A DNA stretch of 64,000 nt from Clostridium sp. CAG:678 (lineage in GTDB: Bacteria; Bacillota; Clostridia; Oscillospirales; Acutalibacteraceae): the NCBI GenBank assembly GCA_000431535.1, contig HF991822.1, positions 59,313 to 123,312 of the forward strand, read 5' to 3'. Both the position numbers and the translations under genes were made by a program. Numbering within the stretch: position 1 is the stretch's first letter; every line of letters begins with the position of its first letter. Shown here piece after piece: positions 35,338 to 45,793 of this stretch. Under the pieces are notes generated by a model. That model worked only from the letters and a program-made list of their open reading frames with translations. It was not told the origin of the DNA and ran no database searches.

Positions 35338-35378
35338 TTGATTTCCTCCTTAAGAAAAGTGCAAATTTAACATTTCAT

Positions 35379-35407
35379 ATTATAAACTATTTCTAAACAA
35401 ATTACAA
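35379..35407 (-). promoter_or_regulatory. Promoter of the SDR epimerase gene
   Basis: Minus strand: TTGTAA (35402-35407), 17-base spacer, TATAAT (35379-35384). Confidence 0.65.
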
Positions 35408-35484
35408 CACAATCAATAAAAAATCTTTATAATTTGTTTATATTTTTTGTAATTTAACTTTTTTAAGCGCGCAAGAAAATATTG

Positions 35485-35513
35485 TTGACTTTTGCCGCTT
35501 GTTGCTGTATTAT
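35485..35513 (+). promoter_or_regulatory. Promoter of the riboswitch-metK unit
   Basis: TTGACT (35485-35490), 17-base spacer, TATTAT (35508-35513), about 28 bases before the aptamer begins. Confidence 0.75.
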
Positions 35514-35541
35514 ATTTGTTACACACATCATATTAAATATG

Positions 35542-35672
35542 TCTTATCAAGAGTGGGGTAGGGACGGGCCCGTTGATACCACAGCAACCTGCATTCGCAA
35601 GGTGCTAAATCCCGCGGATTTTCCGAGTGATGAGCAATTCGGCGCACTCATTCGGGTGCGCTGTTTTTTGTA
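35542..35672 (+). promoter_or_regulatory. SAM-I (S-box) riboswitch with transcription terminator
   Basis: The aptamer begins CTTATCAAGAG at 35543 and shows the S-box core: GGGACGGGCCC, GATACCACAGCAACC, then AAGGTGCTAAATCC, closing with TGATGAGC, which pairs with GCTTATCA-like bases at the start (P1). Directly after it, GCGCAC / GTGCGC (within 35642-35662) followed by TGTTTTTTG is an intrinsic terminator. The expected logic is that bound S-adenosylmethionine stabilises P1 and lets the terminator form, switching metK off. Confidence 0.95.
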
Positions 35673-35706
35673 TAGGCTTGATAGGGCTTGCAGGAGGATA
35701 AATTTT

Positions 35707-36885
35707 ATGTCTAAAACATTATTTACAAGCGAATCCGTTACAAAAGGCCATCCGGATAAGATCTGTGATCGCATTTCGGATGCGATTCTGGATGCAATGC
35801 TTGCACAGGATCCGCAAAGCCGTGTTGCTTGCGAAACATTCTGCACAACCGGTCAGGTTCATGTTATGGGGGAGATCACTTCAAACGCGCAGGTGGATAT
35901 TCCCGCTATCATCAGAAAAACCGTCTGCGAAATCGGCTATGACAGCGGTGAAAAAGGCTTTGACGGCAATACTTGCGGCGTTTGCGTATCGCTCGATAAG
36001 CAAAGCCCGGATATCGCCCTCGGCGTAGACAGATCTTTTGAACTGAAGCATGATGAGGAAGATCAGTATAACCTGAACGGAGCAGGGGATCAGGGCATGA
36101 TGTTCGGCTATGCCTGCAACGAAACAAAGGAACTGATGCCGATGCCGATCAGCTTGGCGCACAAACTTGCCGTAAAGCTTACCGAAGTTCGTGAAAGCGG
36201 CGAACTGCCGTATCTTTATCCTGACGGAAAAACGCAGGTTACTGTTGAATATGAGGACGGCAAGCCGGTCAAGGTTACCACCGTTGTTGTTTCCAGCCAG
36301 CACAGCGCCGATGTTGCTCTGGAAACTTTAAGAAACGATATAATTGAAAAGGTGATCAAAACCACCGTCCCTGCTGAACTTATGGATGCGGATACTGTGT
36401 TCTTTGTAAACCCGACCGGCAGATTTGTTGTCGGCGGCCCGCAGGGAGACAGTGGCCTTACCGGCAGAAAGATCATTGTGGATACATACGGCGGCTACGC
36501 GCGCCACGGCGGCGGCGCGTTCAGCGGTAAAGATCCTACGAAAGTAGACCGCAGCGCGGCTTACGCAGCCAGATGGGTGGCGAAGAATATTGTTGCGGCA
36601 GGTCTTGCCGATAAATGCGAGATCCAGCTTGCTTACGCGATCGGCGTTGCAAAGCCTGTTTCCGTTATGGTGGATACGTTCGGCACCGGCAAAAAATCAG
36701 ACGAGGAGATTGCAGAGATAGTTAATAAAGTATTTGACCTGCGCCCGTCCGCGATTATAGACAGGCTTGATCTCAGAAAGCCGATCTATGAGCCGCTTTC
36801 CGCCTACGGCCATATGGGCAGGGAGGATCTTGGCGTCTCCTGGGAAAAGACGGATATGGTAAACGAAATAAAAAAATATATGTAA
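35707..36885 (+). CDS. metK: S-adenosylmethionine synthetase
   Basis: 392 residues from the ATG at 35707 with AGGAGG at 35692-35697. The N-terminus [15 protein letters not shown], the [12 protein letters not shown] loop, [14 protein letters not shown] and [21 protein letters not shown] are MetK signatures. It makes S-adenosylmethionine from methionine and ATP. The riboswitch in front makes its expression feedback-controlled by its own product. Confidence 0.97.
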   Translation: MSKTLFTSESVTKGHPDKICDRISDAILDAMLAQDPQSRVACETFCTTGQVHVMGEITSNAQVDIPAIIRKTVCEIGYDSGEKGFDGNTCGVCVSLDKQSPDIALGVDRSFELKHDEEDQYNLNGAGDQGMMFGYACNETKELMPMPISLAHKLAVKLTEVRESGELPYLYPDGKTQVTVEYEDGKPVKVTTVVVSSQHSADVALETLRNDIIEKVIKTTVPAELMDADTVFFVNPTGRFVVGGPQGDSGLTGRKIIVDTYGGYARHGGGAFSGKDPTKVDRSAAYAARWVAKNIVAAGLADKCEIQLAYAIGVAKPVSVMVDTFGTGKKSDEEIAEIVNKVFDLRPSAIIDRLDLRKPIYEPLSAYGHMGREDLGVSWEKTDMVNEIKKYM

Positions 36886-36908
36886 TATAATTTCCAAAGC
36901 AATTTGAA

Positions 36909-36941
36909 TGCCCTGCGGTTACAAGCCGCAGGGCATTTTTG
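36909..36941. terminator. Terminator between metK and the GH4-PfkB-TtcA operon
   Basis: TGCCCTGCGG / CCGCAGGGCA stem of 10 bp followed by TTTTTG. Confidence 0.88.
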
Positions 36942-36947
36942 TATGAA

Positions 36948-37784
36948 TCAGTAGTTTTCAAGAAAGGTGTGTGCAACGCCGTGCGATTTATAGCCCGGCA
37001 TGGTATCAAGGCACACGGCATGAATACTTTTGAAAATGCTGTTTTCAATATTCGGGTTCGTCTTTTTCAGGTCTTTGATCAGGTCTTTGATCTCCTGGCG
37101 TTTGCTCATCAGGTTTTCATTGCCGTTGTTTTGATATTGCTCCGTAAACCGGCAGGCGCACTGAATAAATGCAAGGCCGTTGTATCTGCACCAGGCTTTT
37201 ATGGAATCTTCGTGCACGCAATACATCGGGCGGATCAGTTCCATGCCGGCAAAATTCGTGCTGTGCAGTTTCGGCAGCATCGCCTGTAACTGAGAGCCGT
37301 AAAACATACCGATCAGCGTTGTTTCAATCACATCGCTGAAATGGTGCCCAAGCGCAATTTTATTGCAGCCGAGTTCCTGCGCCTTCGCATACAGGTGGCC
37401 GCGCCGCATTCTGGCGCAAAGGTAGCATGGGTTTCCGCCCGCGTTGTTAGCAACGTCAAATATATTGCTTTCGAAAACGGTGATCGGTATATGCAAAAGC
37501 GCCGCGTTATCCTCAATCCTGCGCCGGTTTTCCTCGTTATATCCAGGGTCCATCACCAGAAAAACAAGTTCAAATGGGATCTCGCTGTGCTTTTGCAGAT
37601 GCTGCATCAGTTTTGCCATCAGCATGGAATCCTTGCCGCCCGAAATGCAGACGGCAATTTTATCCTTTTCCTGTATCAGTTCATATTGCTTTACCGCCCT
37701 TATAAAAGGATTCCATATCTCTTTGCGAAATCTTTTTATAATGCTTCTTTCAATCAGCTGATACGGTTCCAGTTCTCTTGGCAT
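36948..37784 (-). CDS. TtcA-type PP-loop ATPase (tRNA 2-thiocytidine family)
   Basis: 278 residues from the ATG at 37784, which overlaps the stop of the sugar-kinase gene (TGATG). CISGGKDSML is the PP-loop that adenylates tRNA or another substrate; CYLCARMRRG provides the CxxC pair and ALGHHFSDVIETTL is typical of the TtcA/TilS group. TtcA proteins bind an Fe-S cluster and thiolate C32 of some tRNAs, but clostridial relatives are diverse and this one may serve another thiolation. Its place at the end of a sugar operon is unexpected and may reflect only co-transcription. Confidence 0.8.
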   Translation of the reverse strand: MPRELEPYQLIERSIIKRFRKEIWNPFIRAVKQYELIQEKDKIAVCISGGKDSMLMAKLMQHLQKHSEIPFELVFLVMDPGYNEENRRRIEDNAALLHIPITVFESNIFDVANNAGGNPCYLCARMRRGHLYAKAQELGCNKIALGHHFSDVIETTLIGMFYGSQLQAMLPKLHSTNFAGMELIRPMYCVHEDSIKAWCRYNGLAFIQCACRFTEQYQNNGNENLMSKRQEIKDLIKDLKKTNPNIENSIFKSIHAVCLDTMPGYKSHGVAHTFLENY

Positions 37785-38689
37785 CAATAGGTTTCCTCTT
37801 TCAGTTCAAGCAGTTCTTTTTCGGTTACGTAAGCGGAAAGCGCGCCGACTTCGGTAACGGCTTTGCCGCCGGTAATATTGCCGAATTCTATGCAGTCCTT
37901 AAGCGGTCTGTCATAAAACAGCCCGTAGCACAGCCCGGCAAGAAACGCGTCTCCCGCGCCTGTGCTGTCTTTGTTTTTGAATTTTTCCACGCTTTTTACA
38001 AAGAAAAGATCCTCGCCGTCTATGCCGATGCATCCGTCTTTGTCCACCTTAACGATCACCTTTTGAAAATATTTTTTCAGTGCATAAGCGGCGTCTTTTT
38101 CGTTTGCCGCGCCGGTGATGCGCAGCGCCTCTTTGCGGTTTGGCGTATAGATATCGGCGGTTTCAAGCAGATCGGCGTATTTTGCCGCGCTCATCTCTTC
38201 ATCCCATCCCATATCCAGCACCATGATCGTGCCTTCTGCTTTCAGTTTTTTATATACGTCAATAAATCCGCCGGGCTGCATCAGGCAGATCTTTGCGCCG
38301 TGCGCCATAGCATAAAATGTTTCTTTTGCCTTTTCGCTCGGTTCAATGCTGCCTTTTCCGTATGTAATAAAACTTCTGTCGTCTTTCAGAATGATGGCGG
38401 AGGTAATATTCAAAGGAATCTGATCCCCATCGTAAAGGTTCATCGGTTCCACGTGATTTTTTCTGTACTCCCTTGCGGCAAAATCGGAAAACATATCGTT
38501 TCCAAGCTCAGTTGCAATCTTTGCTTCAATGCCGAGTCTGCCGATGTTGATCAGTGTTGCTGGCAGACCGCCGCCAAGCTGGCAGGAAAATCGGTCAGTA
38601 TAAATCTCCTCGCCCACATCCGGTATTTTCGGCATGTTTTCATATAGCAGGTCAACATTGGTTGCGCCTGCGCCGGCAATAAACGCCAT
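37784..38689 (-). CDS. PfkB-family carbohydrate kinase
   Basis: 301 residues from the ATG at 38689; AGGAG lies about ten bases upstream. The C-terminal PfkB signature DSTGAGDAFLAGL carries the catalytic aspartate; GGGLPATLINIGRLG is the N-terminal substrate-site motif. It uses ATP to phosphorylate a sugar or nucleoside. The start overlaps the stop of the GH4 gene by one base, so a shared pathway is likely, but the substrate is not determined. It is neither clearly fructokinase nor ribokinase by the motifs visible. Confidence 0.88.
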   Translation of the reverse strand: MAFIAGAGATNVDLLYENMPKIPDVGEEIYTDRFSCQLGGGLPATLINIGRLGIEAKIATELGNDMFSDFAAREYRKNHVEPMNLYDGDQIPLNITSAIILKDDRSFITYGKGSIEPSEKAKETFYAMAHGAKICLMQPGGFIDVYKKLKAEGTIMVLDMGWDEEMSAAKYADLLETADIYTPNRKEALRITGAANEKDAAYALKKYFQKVIVKVDKDGCIGIDGEDLFFVKSVEKFKNKDSTGAGDAFLAGLCYGLFYDRPLKDCIEFGNITGGKAVTEVGALSAYVTEKELLELKEETY

Positions 38690-40053
38690 TAGTTCCACTC
38701 TCCTATATAGTCTTTATTGTGCTCCAGATATTTATCCGTAAGCGCTTTTGCAAGGCTGTAACTGTTTACCAGCGGATGCAGGGTCAAAGCCTCTATCGCT
38801 TTTTCACGTGATTTGTTTCGGATCGCCTCGCTTGCCAGGCGTTCATAGTTTTTCACACGCCGGATCAATTCAAGGTTCTGTTCGTCCACCTTGCCAAAAC
38901 GGTGGGGTACTGCGCCGTTTTTATCAATATCGCAGGTGATCTCCACAACGTCATCCTCGAGCAGTCCTTCTATCGCGCCGCCGTTCGGCACGCAAAGAAT
39001 CATGCTGCTTGTTTTGCCGCTCAGCGCGATCTCAATAAATTTCAGCGCAACACCGGCGTAGCCGCCGTCATCTTTACCGAACATGTCAAATTTCCAAGGC
39101 TCTTTGCGTTTGATGCCGGTCTCGCTTGCCATATAGTTGTTTTCACGTTCCCCATACCAGTGTTCAAAGATTTTCAGCGCCGTTTCAAAATTGTTTTCAA
39201 TGTCTATCTTTTCCAGTTCCGCCGTCATATGTTTGTTGATCTCGGCAATCTGCTCGCCGCGCGTTTTTTCTGCTTTCAAAATGTTGGCAAGCGCCTTTTC
39301 CCGATAATAAAAATAGTATAGATATTCATTTAATACGGCGTTCCTGTTTTTCAGCAGGTCTTTTTCAAAATATCGCAGGTCCGTCTTTTCATACGCCTCG
39401 TCATTTTCAATGATTTCGTTCATCATCTCTTTACCGCCGATCTTTATGGAGGTAAAGTAAGAAAGGTGGTTCAGACCGTAGATCTCACCCTCGGCGCTGC
39501 CTTCCTTTGCACCGTAAAGTTTTTCAAAACTGCGCAGCATACCGCTCGGCGCGTCGCAGATACCATATGTAAAGTCATATCCCATGTCACGCAGCGTTTG
39601 AGAAACTACGCCGGCAGGATTTGTAAAGTTAAATACTTTACAGCCTTTTTTCGCATGCTTTTTGATCAGTTCGCAGTATTCGGCAAGCGCGCTGATGCTC
39701 CGCATGGCAAAGGAAATGCCGGCAGCGCCGGTTGTTTCCTGCCCCAAAACGCCCATATTTAGCGCGATCCGTTCGTCCTTTACACGCATATCGTCGCCGC
39801 CCACGCGGATGGTGGTGATCACGTAATCCGCGTCTTTTACCGCGTATTCTGCGTCTGTTGTGATCTCAAAATTAAGCGGGGGGCATATAAGTCCGGCTGT
39901 CTTTTTCGCCATAACGCCGTAAATATTCAGCTTTTTCTCGTCATTATCCATAAAAACGAGCCGGTCGATCTTTAATTCCTCTGCGCGGGAGGCTATGCTC
40001 TTCGCCAAAAAAATACTCCGCACGCCACCGCCGCCGATTACCGCTATTTTCAT
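38689..40053 (-). CDS. GH4 glycosidase (6-phospho-beta-glucosidase type)
   Basis: 454 residues from the ATG at 40053 (GGGGGA upstream). GH4 enzymes use NAD and a metal: IAVIGGGGVRS is the NAD loop, VLGQETTGAAGISFA is the conserved metal-region stretch, and FNFTNPAG and GICDAPSG are typical for this family. The usual role is hydrolysis of 6-phospho-beta-glucosides or related phosphorylated sugars, implying uptake by a phosphotransferase or prior phosphorylation, perhaps by the coupled PfkB kinase. It is the first gene of a three-gene operon with operator-like palindromes in its leader. Confidence 0.9.
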   Translation of the reverse strand: MKIAVIGGGGVRSIFLAKSIASRAEELKIDRLVFMDNDEKKLNIYGVMAKKTAGLICPPLNFEITTDAEYAVKDADYVITTIRVGGDDMRVKDERIALNMGVLGQETTGAAGISFAMRSISALAEYCELIKKHAKKGCKVFNFTNPAGVVSQTLRDMGYDFTYGICDAPSGMLRSFEKLYGAKEGSAEGEIYGLNHLSYFTSIKIGGKEMMNEIIENDEAYEKTDLRYFEKDLLKNRNAVLNEYLYYFYYREKALANILKAEKTRGEQIAEINKHMTAELEKIDIENNFETALKIFEHWYGERENNYMASETGIKRKEPWKFDMFGKDDGGYAGVALKFIEIALSGKTSSMILCVPNGGAIEGLLEDDVVEITCDIDKNGAVPHRFGKVDEQNLELIRRVKNYERLASEAIRNKSREKAIEALTLHPLVNSYSLAKALTDKYLEHNKDYIGEWN

Positions 40054-40087
40054 TGCAAAATCCCCCATATTCAGTATTTCCAACAGG

Positions 40088-40126
40088 ATTTCATTAAAAG
40101 TTTAATGAAATTCATAATTTCATTAA
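40088..40126 (-). promoter_or_regulatory. Operator candidate: three alternating TTTCATTAA-type half-sites
   Basis: ATTTCATTAAA (40088-40098) and TTTAATGAAAT (40101-40111) form an exact 11-bp inverted repeat with a 2-base gap; TTAATGAAAT (40102-40111) also pairs with ATTTCATTAA (40117-40126), a perfect 10-bp repeat with a 5-base gap. They sit between the promoter and the GH4 start, where a repressor of sugar genes would act. The regulator is not in the window. Confidence 0.7.
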
Positions 40127-40137
40127 TGATTAAAGAT

Positions 40138-40166
40138 AGTTTAATAAAATAGATTATTTGATTCAA
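40138..40166 (-). promoter_or_regulatory. Candidate promoter of the GH4 operon
   Basis: Minus strand: TTGAAT (40161-40166), 17-base spacer, TAAACT (40138-40143), followed directly by the palindromes. Confidence 0.5.
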
Positions 40167-40197
40167 TATAATTATTTAGTTTGTAACAATTTTGTAA

Positions 40198-40226
40198 TTG
40201 ACTTGCCGTGCCGATTCATATATAAT
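40198..40226 (+). promoter_or_regulatory. Promoter of the pyrimidine operon
   Basis: TTGACT (40198-40203), 17-base spacer, TATAAT (40221-40226). The start point near 40233 leaves only about 18 bases of leader, too short for a PyrR-type attenuator. Confidence 0.82.
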
Positions 40227-40250
40227 GTTTAAAACGAAAGGTGCGGTTTT

Positions 40251-41525
40251 ATGAGAACTCTTATTAAAAACGCCTTGGTTTACACAGGCAATATTTTTAA
40301 AAAATCAGATGTTTTAATTGAAGATTCCGTAATTCACAGCCTTGGTGTTTCCATTCCTGCAAATGGTGTTGATCGTGTTTTTGATTTTCATTTCAAATAC
40401 TTTTTAATTCCGGGTTTAGTTGATGTTCATGTTCATCTTCGTGAGCCCGGTTTTTCTTATAAAGAGACGATCAAAACCGGCACAAAGGCAGCCGCAAAAG
40501 CAGGGTACACCGCAGTCTGCCCGATGCCGAATCTGGATCCCGTGCCGGACTGCCTTGAAAATCTGCAAAAAGAGCTGGATATCATTAAACATGACGCAGT
40601 GATTGATGTTTTTCCGTTTGCCTCTATCACAAAGGGCAGAAAAGGCAGGGGAGAATGTGTGGATTTCAGCGCGCTTAAGGATAAAGTGATCGGTTTTTCG
40701 GACGACGGTACCGGCGTGCAGGACGAGCCTGTTATGCGAAAAGCAATGGAGGAATGCGCAAAGGCGGGCTCCGTAATTTCCGCACACTGTGAGGTCAACG
40801 CGCTGCTGCGCGGCGGCTATATTCATGACGGCCGTTATTGCAGAGCGCACGGTCATAAAGGCATCTGCAGCGAAAGCGAATGGAAAGAGATCGAGCGCGA
40901 CTGCCGCCTTGCGGAAGAGACGGGATGCCGTTTTCATGTGTGCCATATCTCTACAAAAGAGAGCGTGCAAATCATCCGGGAGGCAAAAGCGCGCGGCGTG
41001 AAAGTTACCTGTGAAACAGCACCGCACTATTTAACGCTTTGCGAGGATGACCTTCAGGAGGACGGCTGTTTTAAAATGAATCCGCCGCTCAGATCGGCAG
41101 AAGATAAAGCGGCGCTGCTTGCCGGCATAAAAGACGGCACGATCGATGTGATCGCAACGGATCATGCCCCCCACGCCGCCGAAGAAAAAGCAAGAGGGCT
41201 TGAAAAGAGCGCCATGGGCATAACCGGGCTTGAGACCGCTTTTCCGGTTCTTTATACCAAACTTGTGAAAACCGGATTTATTCCGCTTGAAAAACTGGTA
41301 AATCTTATGGCGGTGCGCCCAAGGGAGATTTTCGGCATAGAGGGCGGCAGGATCGAACCGGGCGCCCCCGCGGATCTTTGCGCATACTGCCTTGATGAGA
41401 AATTTACGGTTGATCCGTCCGGCTTTGAAAGCATGGGCAGATCAACGCCTTTTGAAGGCTGGGAACTTTATTCCCAAAATAAACTGACAATGCTGAGAGG
41501 AGAGATCGTTTATGAAACCGTTTAA
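40251..41525 (+). CDS. pyrC: Dihydroorotase
   Basis: 424 residues. The zinc motif DVHVHLREPGFSYKE near residue 58, HCE (about 182), HICHIS-like VCHISTKES near 232 and the catalytic aspartate in ATDHAPH near 307 identify a type I dihydroorotase, which closes the pyrimidine ring from carbamoyl aspartate. It is the first gene of a nine-gene operon. AAAGGTG precedes the ATG. Its end overlaps carA by 14 bases. Confidence 0.95.
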   Translation: MRTLIKNALVYTGNIFKKSDVLIEDSVIHSLGVSIPANGVDRVFDFHFKYFLIPGLVDVHVHLREPGFSYKETIKTGTKAAAKAGYTAVCPMPNLDPVPDCLENLQKELDIIKHDAVIDVFPFASITKGRKGRGECVDFSALKDKVIGFSDDGTGVQDEPVMRKAMEECAKAGSVISAHCEVNALLRGGYIHDGRYCRAHGHKGICSESEWKEIERDCRLAEETGCRFHVCHISTKESVQIIREAKARGVKVTCETAPHYLTLCEDDLQEDGCFKMNPPLRSAEDKAALLAGIKDGTIDVIATDHAPHAAEEKARGLEKSAMGITGLETAFPVLYTKLVKTGFIPLEKLVNLMAVRPREIFGIEGGRIEPGAPADLCAYCLDEKFTVDPSGFESMGRSTPFEGWELYSQNKLTMLRGEIVYETV

Positions 41526-42600
41526 CAAAAAAATCGTGCTGGAAAACGGCGCTGAATTTTACGGCTACGGCTTCGGCGCGGATAAGGAAGCGGTCAATGA
41601 GATCGTTTTCAATACTTCCATGGTGGGGTATCAGGAGATCATGTCTGACCCGTCTTATACAGACCAAATGGTGTGCATGACCTATCCGCTTATCGGTAAC
41701 TACGGTATGACGGATGAGGATTATGAAACAAAAGTGCCCACAATGGGCGGCATGATCGTTAGGGAGTATAATGATCTTCCCTCCAATTTCCGCTACACTA
41801 AAACGCTTTCGGAAGTGCTGGATGAATACTCCATTCCCGCGATTTCCGGCGTGGATACAAGAAAAATAACCAGAATCATCCGTGATGAGGGCAGCCAGAA
41901 AGTGCTGATCACAAATGCGGATACACCACATGAGCAGGCAATGGAAAGGCTTGCCGCCTATGCAATTCCGCACGATATGGTAGCGCGCGTATCCTGCAAA
42001 AAGCGCTGGTATTCCCGTACGCCCAATCATAAGTATGACGTGGTTGCCATCGATTGCGGCATCAAACTCAATATCGTCAGAAAACTCAATGAAAAAGGCT
42101 GCAACGTTACCGTTGTGCCTTATAACACCTCTGCTGAGGAGATCATGAAGATGCGTCCGGACGGGCTGTTTCTCTCCAACGGGCCCGGAAATCCGGAAGA
42201 TGTTGTTCCGGTTATCAACGTTGTGAAAGAACTGAAAGGTAAACTGCCGATCTTCGGCATCTGCCTCGGCCACCAGATGATCTCTCTTGCGCTCGGCGCG
42301 AAAACCTTTAAAATGAAATTCGGCCACAGGGGCGGAAACCACCCCGTTATGAATCTGCAAACCGGCAAAATAGAGATCACTTCACAAAACCATTCTTATG
42401 CCGTGGATGTGGATTCCCTGCAGGGCACGGAATTGAAACTCACCCATAAAAATCTGCTGGATCATACGGCGGAGGGCGTGGAGAGCGCCCAAAACAGGCT
42501 GTTCTCCGTTCAGTACCACCCGGAGAGCGCGCCCGGCCCGCAGGACAGCGAATATCTTTTTGATAAATTTATCTCACTGATGAAAAAGGAGGCTGAGTAA
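41512..42600 (+). CDS. carA: Carbamoyl-phosphate synthase small subunit (pyrimidine-linked copy)
   Basis: 362 residues. The amidotransferase residues are intact ([22 protein letters not shown] with the catalytic cysteine, [10 protein letters not shown]). N-terminal [16 protein letters not shown] and YPLIGNYG match the CarA interface domain. It lies between pyrC and carB within the pyrimidine operon and is distinct in sequence from the arginine-operon copy at 13439-14515, so each pathway has its own synthase. GGAGAG lies before its ATG, within pyrC. Confidence 0.95.
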   Translation: MKPFNKKIVLENGAEFYGYGFGADKEAVNEIVFNTSMVGYQEIMSDPSYTDQMVCMTYPLIGNYGMTDEDYETKVPTMGGMIVREYNDLPSNFRYTKTLSEVLDEYSIPAISGVDTRKITRIIRDEGSQKVLITNADTPHEQAMERLAAYAIPHDMVARVSCKKRWYSRTPNHKYDVVAIDCGIKLNIVRKLNEKGCNVTVVPYNTSAEEIMKMRPDGLFLSNGPGNPEDVVPVINVVKELKGKLPIFGICLGHQMISLALGAKTFKMKFGHRGGNHPVMNLQTGKIEITSQNHSYAVDVDSLQGTELKLTHKNLLDHTAEGVESAQNRLFSVQYHPESAPGPQDSEYLFDKFISLMKKEAE

Positions 42601-42601
42601 T

Positions 42602-45600
42602 ATGCCGAAACGCACCGATATACATAAGATCCTTGTGATTGGATCCGGCCCGATCGTAATTGGCCAGGCTGCGGAATTTGACTATTCCGGTACTCAGGCT
42701 TGCCTTTCCCTGAAAGAAGAGGGGTATGAGGTCGTTCTCATAAACTCCAACCCCGCTACGATTATGACGGATACCCAGATTGCAGATAAGGTTTATATGG
42801 AGCCGCTGACCCTGGAGTATGTTGCCAGAATCATCCGCCATGAGCGCCCGGATGCGATCCTGCCCTCCCTCGGCGGCCAGACCGGTCTGAACCTTGCCGT
42901 GCAGCTTGCCAAAAAAGGCGTTTTAAAAGAATGTGATGTGGAGATTCTCGGCACGCGCTTTGAGGCAATCGAAAGAGCGGAGGACAGGGAACTGTTCAAG
43001 GAACTCTGTGAAAGCCTCGGCGAGCCGGTCCTTCCGTCCGATATCTGTGATAATCTGGAAGACGGATTAAAAATTGCCAAAGAGATCGGCTATCCGGTTG
43101 TTTTGCGCCCTGCGTTTACGCTTGGCGGCACCGGCGGCGGTTTCGCGGACGATGAGGAAGAGTGCCGCCTGATGCTCAAAAACGCGCTTGCGCTCTCTCC
43201 CGTGCATCAGGTGCTTGTGGAAAAAAGCATTAAAGGCTATAAAGAGATCGAATATGAAGTGATGCGAGATGCCAACGATACGGCTATCACCATCTGTAAT
43301 ATGGAAAATATTGATCCCGTCGGGATCCATACGGGCGATTCCATTGTGGTATGCCCGTCGCAGACCTTAACCAATAAAGAATACCAGATGCTGCGTGATT
43401 CTGCGCTGCGCATTATCCGCGAACTGAAAATCGAGGGCGGCTGCAATGTGCAGTTCGCGCTGGATCCCCATTCGTTCCAGTATTACCTGATCGAAGTCAA
43501 TCCAAGGGTTTCGCGTTCTTCCGCGCTTGCGTCAAAAGCATCCGGTTATCCGATTGCAAGAGTTTCGGCAAAGATCGCCGTAGGTCTTCATCTGGATGAG
43601 ATCCCGATTGCGAATACCCCGGCTTCGTTTGAACCTACGCTGGATTATGTTGTAACCAAAATCGCGCGTTTTCCGTTTGATAAGTTCACAGACGCCAACA
43701 ACAGCCTGAACACCCAGATGAAAGCCACGGGAGAGGTTATGGCAATCGGCAGAACCATTGAGGAGAGCATCCTGAAAGCCGTGCGCTCCCTTGAAACCGG
43801 CGTCTGCCATATCTACAATAAAAAGTTTGACGGCTGGTCTGCCGAAAAACTGCTTGATTATATCAAGATCGGCACGGACGACAGATTATACGCCATTGCC
43901 CAGCTGATCCGCCTGAACGTGGACCCGGTGCTGATCTATAACGCCACAAAGATAGATATGCTCTTTATTGAGAAGATCAAGAATATTGTTGAGTTTGAAA
44001 GTGTGATCAAGCAAAACAAGGGCAGCATTGAAGTGCTGAAAGACGCCAAAAAAATGGGCGTTTCAGATCAATATATCGGCATGTGCTGGGGCATGAGCGA
44101 AGGCGACGTGTTCAAACTGCGCAAGGAAAATAAGATCTTCCCGGTTTATAAGATGATCGATACCTGCGCATCGGAATTTGATTCCTATGTTCCGTATTTC
44201 TATTCCACGTATGAGGAGGAAAACGAGAGCATTGTTTCAGATAAGAAAAAAATTGTGGTTCTCGGTTCCGGCCCCATCCGAATCGGGCAGGGCGTCGAAT
44301 TTGATTATTCAACGGTTCACGCCATTTGGTCTATTCGGGATGCCGGCTATGAGGCAATCATCATCAACAACAACCCTGAAACGGTCTCCACGGATTATAC
44401 CACGTCGGACAAGTTGTATTTTGAGCCGCTTACCGTGGAAGACGTTATGAATGTTATTGAGCTGGAGCATCCGCTCGGTATTGTCGTTTCCCTCGGCGGT
44501 CAGACGGCAATCAATCTTGCGCCGCCGCTGGATGCGCTCGGTGTGCCGATCATCGGTACGGATGTTCAGGCGATCGACCGCGCGGAAAACAGGGATTCGT
44601 TTGAAAAAGTAATGAATGAGCTCGGTATTCCGCAGCCGAAAGGTCTTGCCGTTACAGATATTGAGGAGGGCGTTCGTGTTGCCGAAAGAATCGGATATCC
44701 CGTTCTGGTGCGCCCCTCATTCGTGCTCGGCGGCAGAGCCATGCAGATTGTTGCCAATGAGGAGAGTTTGCGCCATTATCTGCAAACAGCCGTTGAGATC
44801 AATACGGAGCAGCCTGTTTTGGTGGATAAATATATTATGGGCAAGGAACTGGAAGTGGACGCCATCTGCGATGGTAAAGACGTGTTTATTCCCGGCATCA
44901 TGGAGCACGTGGAAAGAACCGGCGTGCACAGCGGCGACTCTATATCCATCTATCCCACTTTCTCCGTCTCTCAGGCAGTAAAAGATAAGATTATTGATTA
45001 TACTGTAAAACTCGGAAAGGCTATCAACATCGTCGGCCTTTATAACATCCAGTTTATTGCGGATTCGAACGATGATGTTTACGTTATAGAAGTGAATCCG
45101 CGTTCCTCCAGAACGGTGCCGTTCCTTTCCAAGGCAACCTCCATTCCGATGGCGGATATCGCCACCAGGGTGATCCTCGGCCACAGCCTGAAAGACCAGG
45201 GCATTACTGAGGTATACCCTGCAGAAAAGAAACGCTGGTATGTAAAGGCGCCTGCGTTCTCTTTCTCCAAACTGAAGGGCATGGATACGTATCTTTCGCC
45301 TGAAATGAAATCAACCGGCGAGGCGATCGGTTATGATAAATCTCTGACCCGCGCCCTCTATAAAGCCATTCAGGCAAGCGGCATGAATGTTTCCAATTAC
45401 GGCACGGTGCTTGTTACCATAGCGGATAATGATAAGGAAGCCGCGCTTCCGCTTATCAAGCGTTTTTATGACCTCGGCTTTAATATTGAGGCAACGGAGG
45501 GCACGGCGAAGTTCCTGAAGAAACACGGTATTCGCACACGTGTGCGCGCCAAACTTACGGAGGATGACAGCGATGAGATCCTTAAGGCGCTGCGGCAGGG

Positions 45601-45787
45601 GCATATCTCCTATGTGATCAACACCATAGATATCAGCCATGGGGACAGCCATTCGGACGGTTCAGAGATCCGCCGCGCGGCTGTTGAAAACAATGTTACA
45701 ATGTTTACGTCTCTGGATACGGTCAAAGTTCTGCTCGATGTGCTGGAGGAGATCACACTTGGCGTATCCACGATAGACGCGGAGTAA
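42602..45787 (+). CDS. carB: Carbamoyl-phosphate synthase large subunit (pyrimidine-linked copy)
   Basis: 1061 residues, the normal length, with no DapF extension. Two ATP-grasp halves start with [18 protein letters not shown] and [18 protein letters not shown]; metal-binding [17 protein letters not shown] and [14 protein letters not shown] are present. The C-terminal MGS-like domain (from about residue 935) is where UMP inhibits enzymes of the pyrimidine type; such control is likely but not shown by sequence. It follows carA after one base and precedes pyrK by six bases. Confidence 0.96.
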   Translation: MPKRTDIHKILVIGSGPIVIGQAAEFDYSGTQACLSLKEEGYEVVLINSNPATIMTDTQIADKVYMEPLTLEYVARIIRHERPDAILPSLGGQTGLNLAVQLAKKGVLKECDVEILGTRFEAIERAEDRELFKELCESLGEPVLPSDICDNLEDGLKIAKEIGYPVVLRPAFTLGGTGGGFADDEEECRLMLKNALALSPVHQVLVEKSIKGYKEIEYEVMRDANDTAITICNMENIDPVGIHTGDSIVVCPSQTLTNKEYQMLRDSALRIIRELKIEGGCNVQFALDPHSFQYYLIEVNPRVSRSSALASKASGYPIARVSAKIAVGLHLDEIPIANTPASFEPTLDYVVTKIARFPFDKFTDANNSLNTQMKATGEVMAIGRTIEESILKAVRSLETGVCHIYNKKFDGWSAEKLLDYIKIGTDDRLYAIAQLIRLNVDPVLIYNATKIDMLFIEKIKNIVEFESVIKQNKGSIEVLKDAKKMGVSDQYIGMCWGMSEGDVFKLRKENKIFPVYKMIDTCASEFDSYVPYFYSTYEEENESIVSDKKKIVVLGSGPIRIGQGVEFDYSTVHAIWSIRDAGYEAIIINNNPETVSTDYTTSDKLYFEPLTVEDVMNVIELEHPLGIVVSLGGQTAINLAPPLDALGVPIIGTDVQAIDRAENRDSFEKVMNELGIPQPKGLAVTDIEEGVRVAERIGYPVLVRPSFVLGGRAMQIVANEESLRHYLQTAVEINTEQPVLVDKYIMGKELEVDAICDGKDVFIPGIMEHVERTGVHSGDSISIYPTFSVSQAVKDKIIDYTVKLGKAINIVGLYNIQFIADSNDDVYVIEVNPRSSRTVPFLSKATSIPMADIATRVILGHSLKDQGITEVYPAEKKRWYVKAPAFSFSKLKGMDTYLSPEMKSTGEAIGYDKSLTRALYKAIQASGMNVSNYGTVLVTIADNDKEAALPLIKRFYDLGFNIEATEGTAKFLKKHGIRTRVRAKLTEDDSDEILKALRQGHISYVINTIDISHGDSHSDGSEIRRAAVENNVTMFTSLDTVKVLLDVLEEITLGVSTIDAE

Positions 45788-45793
45788 ACGGCT

